From assembly GCA_947473445.1 (NCBI GenBank), contig CANJEU010000081.1, positions 1 to 8,210 on the forward strand: DNA of 8,210 nt, read 5' to 3'. Positions 5,139-8,210 of the stretch are shown here, piece by piece. Both the position numbers and the translations under genes were made by a program. The stretch comes from Fidelibacterota bacterium (GTDB lineage: Bacteria; Pseudomonadota; Alphaproteobacteria; Rhodospirillales; Rhodospirillaceae). Below the pieces are notes generated by a model that ran no database searches, was not told where the DNA came from, and was given only the letters and a program-made list of their open reading frames with translations. Each line of letters begins with the position of its first letter. Within the stretch, counting starts at the first letter, position 1.

Positions 5139-6050
5139 ATGAATAGCCGTAACACTTTTGTTTCGAAATTTGCGGGCCTGATGTCCGCTGTGGCATTGGC
5201 CGCTGTCCTGATGGGCGGCGCCGCTTATGCCCAGGACGCCGCTGCTCCGGCCGACGCGGCCGCTGCTCCGGCTGAAGCTCCGGCCGATGCGGCCGCTCCG
5301 GCCATGGCCGGAGCGGCCGCTCCGGCTGCTGATACTGCCGCTCCGTCTGACGGCGCCAGTGCCGATCAGCTCGAAGTGGAAAGCCCGTACGGCTTCGGCG
5401 CCATGTGGGAACACGGTGACTGGGTCGCTAAGAGCACCCTGTTCATCCTGATCTTCATGTCGATGGGCACCTGGTACATCATGATCCTGCGTCTGTTCGA
5501 CACGGCCTCGGTGATGCGTCAGGCCGATGCCGCTCAGAAGAACTTCTGGACCGCCGGCAGCCTCAAGGAAGGCGTTGCCAAGCTCGAACAGAACAACGTG
5601 TTCCGCTCGATCGTCGAAGACGGCCTGCGCGCCGCCGAACACCACGAAGGCAAGCTGACCGACCAGGTCGACCTGAACGAGTGGGTCACCATGTCGCTTC
5701 AGCGCTCGCAAGACGCCATCTCCGGCCGTCTGCAGGCTGGTATCGCGTTCCTCGCCTCGGTCGGCTCGGTTTCGCCGTTCGTCGGTCTCTTCGGAACGGT
5801 GTGGGGTATCTTGAACGCGCTGATCTCGATCGGTGTCGCCGGTCAGGTGTCGATCGATCGCGTCGCCGGTCCTCTCGGTGAAGCGCTCATCATGACCGCC
5901 ATCGGCCTCGCGGTCGCCGTGCCTGCCGTGCTCGCCTACAACATGCTCGTCCGCCGCAACAAGCTCGTTGGCGAACGCCTCCGCAACTTCTCGGCGGATG
6001 TCCATGCTGTGTTGCTCAGCGGTCGTTCGCAGGTTCGCGCTCGTTCCTAA
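5139..6050 (+). CDS. exbB: ExbB-type proton channel subunit with secreted N-terminal extension
   Basis: This is the MotA/TolQ/ExbB-family subunit that forms the inner-membrane proton channel driving TonB. It has 303 residues, against about 244 for Escherichia coli ExbB. The extra length is a cleavable-looking signal sequence (1-31, cleavage after AYA) plus an Ala/Pro/Asp-rich stretch at about 32-75, which places the N-terminus in the periplasm. Three membrane helices follow, at about 98-120, 202-232 (with GLFGTVWG, 216-223) and 248-271. A cytoplasmic loop lies between helices 1 and 2. GAGGA at 5127-5131 is the ribosome-binding site. N-terminally extended ExbB proteins are common in alphaproteobacteria. 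TolQ is a less likely reading because tonB and two exbD genes flank it. The Ala/Pro stretch is encoded by repetitive, strongly palindromic DNA. Confidence 0.94.
   Translation: MNSRNTFVSKFAGLMSAVALAAVLMGGAAYAQDAAAPADAAAAPAEAPADAAAPAMAGAAAPAADTAAPSDGASADQLEVESPYGFGAMWEHGDWVAKSTLFILIFMSMGTWYIMILRLFDTASVMRQADAAQKNFWTAGSLKEGVAKLEQNNVFRSIVEDGLRAAEHHEGKLTDQVDLNEWVTMSLQRSQDAISGRLQAGIAFLASVGSVSPFVGLFGTVWGILNALISIGVAGQVSIDRVAGPLGEALIMTAIGLAVAVPAVLAYNMLVRRNKLVGERLRNFSADVHAVLLSGRSQVRARS
5244..5297 (+). repeat. Pair of 21-bp direct repeats in exbB linker
   Basis: The 21-bp units at 5244-5264 and 5277-5297 differ at one base, a silent C/T in an Asp codon. They are 33 bp (11 codons) apart and each encodes APADAAA. 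Further partial copies of the CTCCGGC unit follow to about 5345. This is consistent with growth of the Ala/Pro linker by slippage or unequal recombination in frame. Confidence 0.8.
5289..5320. repeat. Perfect 32-bp palindrome inside exbB
   Basis: Sixteen bases on each side of the centre (5304/5305, in CCATGG) are perfectly complementary with no spacer. Both ends are GCGGCCGC, and a third copy of that octamer is at 5256-5263. It encodes residues 51-61, around the Met of PAMAGA in the linker. It can form a cruciform in DNA or a hairpin in mRNA. Confidence 0.9.
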
Positions 6051-6077
6051 TTAGCGGCCTCTTTTGGAGTTATCGCT

Positions 6078-6506
6078 ATGGGAATGAGTGTCGGTCCCGT
6101 TGAAGAAGATGCGGTCAACTCGACCATCAACACGACGCCGCTTGTCGACGTGATGTTGGTTCTGCTGATCATCTTCCTGATTACAATCCCGGTCGTTACG
6201 AAGACGATCGAGCTTGAACTGCCTATCATCTCTAACGAGGCGACGCAGACCAAGCCCGAGAACATCGTCATTCAGATCGACCGCGATGGGAAAATCTACT
6301 GGAACGACTTCATTGTCGCGCCGGAATCCCTCGTGGAACGTATGAAGGCTGCCGCCGTTCAAGTCCCCCAGCCCGAAGTGCACATTCGTGGCGATCAACA
6401 AGCCCGGTACGAGTTTATCGGTCGAGTTGTCGCCAGTGCACAGCGCGGCGGTATCATGAAGGTAGGCTTCATCACTGATCCGGAAATTCGGGCCGTCGCC
6501 GAGTAG
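6078..6506 (+). CDS. exbD1: ExbD/TolR family biopolymer transport protein (first copy)
   Basis: ExbD sits in the pore of the ExbB oligomer and couples proton flow to TonB. The 142-residue protein has a short cytoplasmic N-terminus and one membrane helix at about 21-42. The key protonatable aspartate D24 lies in NTTPLVDVMLVLLI, corresponding to Asp25 of E. coli ExbD. A periplasmic domain (about 45-142) follows, with VIQIDRDGKIYWN and the typical PEVHIRGD and KVGFITDPE elements. The start is set by GGAG at 6066-6069, 8 nt before the ATG. It lies 27 nt after exbB and 31 nt before the second exbD, in one operon. Confidence 0.95.
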   Translation: MGMSVGPVEEDAVNSTINTTPLVDVMLVLLIIFLITIPVVTKTIELELPIISNEATQTKPENIVIQIDRDGKIYWNDFIVAPESLVERMKAAAVQVPQPEVHIRGDQQARYEFIGRVVASAQRGGIMKVGFITDPEIRAVAE

Positions 6507-6537
6507 GCGGTCCCGAATATCCTAAGGAGTTATTGTT

Positions 6538-6969
6538 ATGGGAATGAGTGTTGGTCCGGCTTCCGGCGAATCGGATGTGATGGTGGAAATGAACACCACG
6601 CCTCTGATCGACGTGATGCTCGTGCTGCTGATCATGTTCATCATGAGCTTGCCCGTGCAGACGCACGCGGTGAAGTTGGACATGCCGCGGCCGAACCAGA
6701 ATACAACGCCGCCGGCTCCGCCGGTGGTGCATACGGTGGAAGTGGACTTCGACGGCACTATCATCTGGGATGGTAACGTTACGCAGAACCTCGCGCAGGT
6801 AACTCGTTATCTGGCGTCGGTTTCGGTCGGCAATCCGCAGCCGGAAGTCCATCTGCGGCCTCACCGCCTAGCTAAATACGATACCGTTGCAAAAATCTTG
6901 GCCATTTCTCAGCGCCTCGGCGTTAAGAAGATCGGCTTCGTTGGTAACGAGCAGTTTTTGCAACAATAG
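6538..6969 (+). CDS. exbD2: ExbD/TolR family biopolymer transport protein (second copy)
   Basis: A second, complete ExbD of 143 residues. It has a membrane helix at about 22-43 with D25 in NTTPLIDVMLVLLIM, then a periplasmic domain (about 45-143) with VEVDFDGTIIWDG, PEVHLRPH and KKIGFVGNE. It shares the opening MGMSVGP and the helix with the first copy, but the periplasmic domain has diverged widely and carries a proline patch (TPPAPPVV, 56-63). AAGGAG at 6524-6529 is the ribosome-binding site. In Xanthomonas campestris a tonB-exbB-exbD1-exbD2 cluster is known in which exbD2 is needed for specific functions rather than general iron uptake. The same division of labour here is inference. The gene is followed by a strong hairpin at 6981-7028. 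Confidence 0.95.
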   Translation: MGMSVGPASGESDVMVEMNTTPLIDVMLVLLIMFIMSLPVQTHAVKLDMPRPNQNTTPPAPPVVHTVEVDFDGTIIWDGNVTQNLAQVTRYLASVSVGNPQPEVHLRPHRLAKYDTVAKILAISQRLGVKKIGFVGNEQFLQQ

Positions 6970-6980
6970 TCTGTGTGGTC

Positions 6981-7028
6981 TTGCCAGAATTCGCGGGCTT
7001 GCCATAATTAAGCCCAGGATTTTGGCAA
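6981..7028 (+). promoter_or_regulatory. Putative promoter of the TPR gene overlapping a long hairpin
   Basis: TTGCCA (6981-6986), 16 nt, CATAAT (7003-7008) matches the sigma70 consensus at 10 of 12 positions. It lies about 100 nt upstream of the TPR gene. The same DNA, when transcribed from upstream, folds into a hairpin. An outer 10-bp stem (6981-6990 with 7019-7028, one G-U) encloses an inner GGGCTT/AAGCCC stem (6995-7000 with 7010-7015). No T-tract follows, so the hairpin would protect the exbD2 mRNA end or slow transcription rather than terminate it. Confidence 0.5.
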
Positions 7029-7052
7029 CACTTCATGTGGGGTAGCGAGGGG

Positions 7053-7090
7053 CGCCACCGGTTCTGCCAGTGGCGTTTCTCTTTTGCTTT
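7053..7090 (+). terminator. Attenuator-like terminator before the TPR gene
   Basis: CGCCACCGG (7053-7061) pairs with CCAGTGGCG (7067-7075) at 8 of 9 positions around a 5-nt loop. A pyrimidine-rich TTTCTCTTTTGCTTT (7076-7090) follows. It ends 15 nt before the TPR start codon and just ahead of its ribosome-binding site. It would reduce read-through from the tonB operon and could also act on the gene's own promoter, as it lies inside that leader. Confidence 0.6.
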
Positions 7091-7105
7091 AGAGGACAAA
7101 AAGGC

Positions 7106-8210
7106 ATGAAATCGAGAGCTTCTTTAATCGCGTTGTCGTTTGCTCTGGCGACGGGATTTGTCGCGGCTGAAGTCGTGGTGGCGCCGCAAGCCGCCCTCGC
7201 GCAGAAAGCCCCATCGGTCAGCCCGAAGGTGGGTGGACCGCTCCAGGCCGCCCAAGAGTTGCTGAAGAAAAAGCAGTTCAAGGAAGCGGTGGTCAAGGCT
7301 GAGGAAGCCGCGGCCGTTTCCGGTAAGTCTCCTTATGAGACCTACCTCGTGAATGAAATCCTCGCCATCGCCTACATTCAGAGTGGCCAGGTCGCTAAGG
7401 GCGTAACGGCGTGGGAAGCCTCGCTGGCCACCGGCCAGATGCCGCCCGAGCAGGCGAAAGAGCGCGTGAAGCAGCTCGCCGGTGTGAACTACCAGGCGAA
7501 GAACTATCCGAAGTCGATCGAATACGCTCAGCGCTACATCAAAGAAAACGGCGCTGACGGCGATATGCAGGTCCTCATCGGCCAGAGCTACTATCTCCAG
7601 AAGAACTACAAGCAGGCCGTTGAAAATATCAGCGCCGCCGTGAAGGCAAACGAAGCCGCCAGGCGCAACCCGGAAAAGCAGTGGCTTGAACTGCTGATGA
7701 GCGCTCAGTACGAACTACAGCAGAACGACGAGATGCAAGGGACGATGGAAAAGCTCATCACCCTGTATCCGGATCCGAAGTACTGGAAGGATTTCGTCTC
7801 CCTCTCGGAGCGTACGTTGCGCGGCAAGCCGCACACTGAACTCGATGTCGCGCGCCTTAAGTTCCACAGCGGCATCATGACTACCGACCGCGAGTACACC
7901 CAGATGGCCGAAATCGCCCTGCAGGAAGGTCTGCCGTGCGAAGGTAAAGCTGTTCTCGAGAAGGGCACCTCTGCTGGCGTTCTCGGTCAACCCGCGAACA
8001 AAGAGCGCGAAGGCCGTCTTTTGGCCCTCGCCGCCAAGCAGTGCGACGCCGACACCAAGACCCTCCCGCAGGGTGTTGCTGAAGCCGGCAAGCAGGCCAA
8101 GGGCGACGCCACCGTGAAGTTCGGCGAAGCTTACTGGAGCATGGGCGACAACGCGAAGGCGATCGAACTGATCAACGCTGGTATCGCAAAAGGCGTGGAC
8201 AATAAGGACG
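7106..8210 (+). CDS. Secreted TPR-repeat protein of the TonB/ExbBD cluster (3' end outside window)
   Basis: The frame runs from ATG 7106 to the end of the window without a stop (368 codons seen). AGAGGA at 7091-7096 is the ribosome-binding site. A signal peptide (1-32, cleavage after ALA) sends it to the periplasm. Degenerate TPR-type helical pairs are visible at about 45-72, 82-110, 122-149, 154-183, 193-222 and again from about 340 (KFGEAYWSMGDNAKAIELI), with the characteristic A/Y/A/P spacing. Two cysteines, C278 and C313, lie between repeat blocks and could form a disulfide. It has no enzyme motif. TPR proteins next to TonB/ExbB/ExbD genes occur in several proteobacteria, for example in Vibrio TonB2 clusters, where they are linked to TonB function. 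A scaffold role on the TonB complex is inferred from position. Confidence 0.9.
   Translation, partial: MKSRASLIALSFALATGFVAAEVVVAPQAALAQKAPSVSPKVGGPLQAAQELLKKKQFKEAVVKAEEAAAVSGKSPYETYLVNEILAIAYIQSGQVAKGVTAWEASLATGQMPPEQAKERVKQLAGVNYQAKNYPKSIEYAQRYIKENGADGDMQVLIGQSYYLQKNYKQAVENISAAVKANEAARRNPEKQWLELLMSAQYELQQNDEMQGTMEKLITLYPDPKYWKDFVSLSERTLRGKPHTELDVARLKFHSGIMTTDREYTQMAEIALQEGLPCEGKAVLEKGTSAGVLGQPANKEREGRLLALAAKQCDADTKTLPQGVAEAGKQAKGDATVKFGEAYWSMGDNAKAIELINAGIAKGVDNKD

Noticed and set aside
5094..6005. A 303-codon open frame antisense to exbB
   Set aside because: It mirrors exbB almost end to end, is highly charged (His/Asp/Arg-rich) with no fold-like pattern, and arises from GC-rich codon use on the other strand.

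Overview
The window looks like a chromosomal segment of a GC-rich alphaproteobacterium. The evidence is a TonB/ExbB system whose ExbB has a long secreted Ala/Pro-rich N-terminal extension, a DUF1289 protein, a short (type I) QueF and a DUF2333 protein. No genus can be named from the sequence alone. No tRNA, rRNA, CRISPR array, transposase or phage gene was seen.

Layout, left to right. (1) 1-1130, plus strand: the 3' part of a DUF2333 gene, then msrB (methionine-R-sulfoxide reductase) 23 nt downstream, probably one transcript. Its likely end is a strong intrinsic terminator at 1335-1370, after about 200 nt of non-coding DNA that could hide a small RNA. (2) 1399-2181: queF (queuosine pathway, minus strand) diverges from a small DUF1289 four-cysteine protein (plus strand). 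(3) 2182-2671: a short intergenic stretch with a perfect DnaA-box 9-mer inside an inverted repeat, then an unrecognised 90-aa protein, then a 12-bp GNRA-loop hairpin acting as a two-way terminator. (4) 2671-3837, minus strand: a six-helix membrane protein with a degenerate GGDEF domain that has lost its active site but keeps the c-di-GMP inhibitory-site RxxD. (5) 3838-4441: about 600 bp without a convincing gene. Its right side holds the likely promoter and operator and the structured leader of the next operon. (6) 4442-8210, plus strand: tonB, exbB, exbD1, exbD2 and a secreted TPR-repeat protein that runs off the window.

The last block is the functional core. ExbB and the ExbD proteins form the inner-membrane proton channel. 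TonB carries the energy through the periplasm to outer-membrane TonB-dependent receptors. Having two ExbD paralogues and a periplasmic TPR protein sets it apart from the minimal exbB-exbD-tonB set. The TPR gene follows a 136-nt gap holding a good sigma70-like promoter and two hairpins, so its dosage may be set separately from the channel genes.

I found no clear case of a wholly new system. The best leads are the effector-like GGDEF protein, the dual-ExbD/TPR energy module with its leader elements, and a perfect 32-bp palindrome inside the exbB coding sequence.
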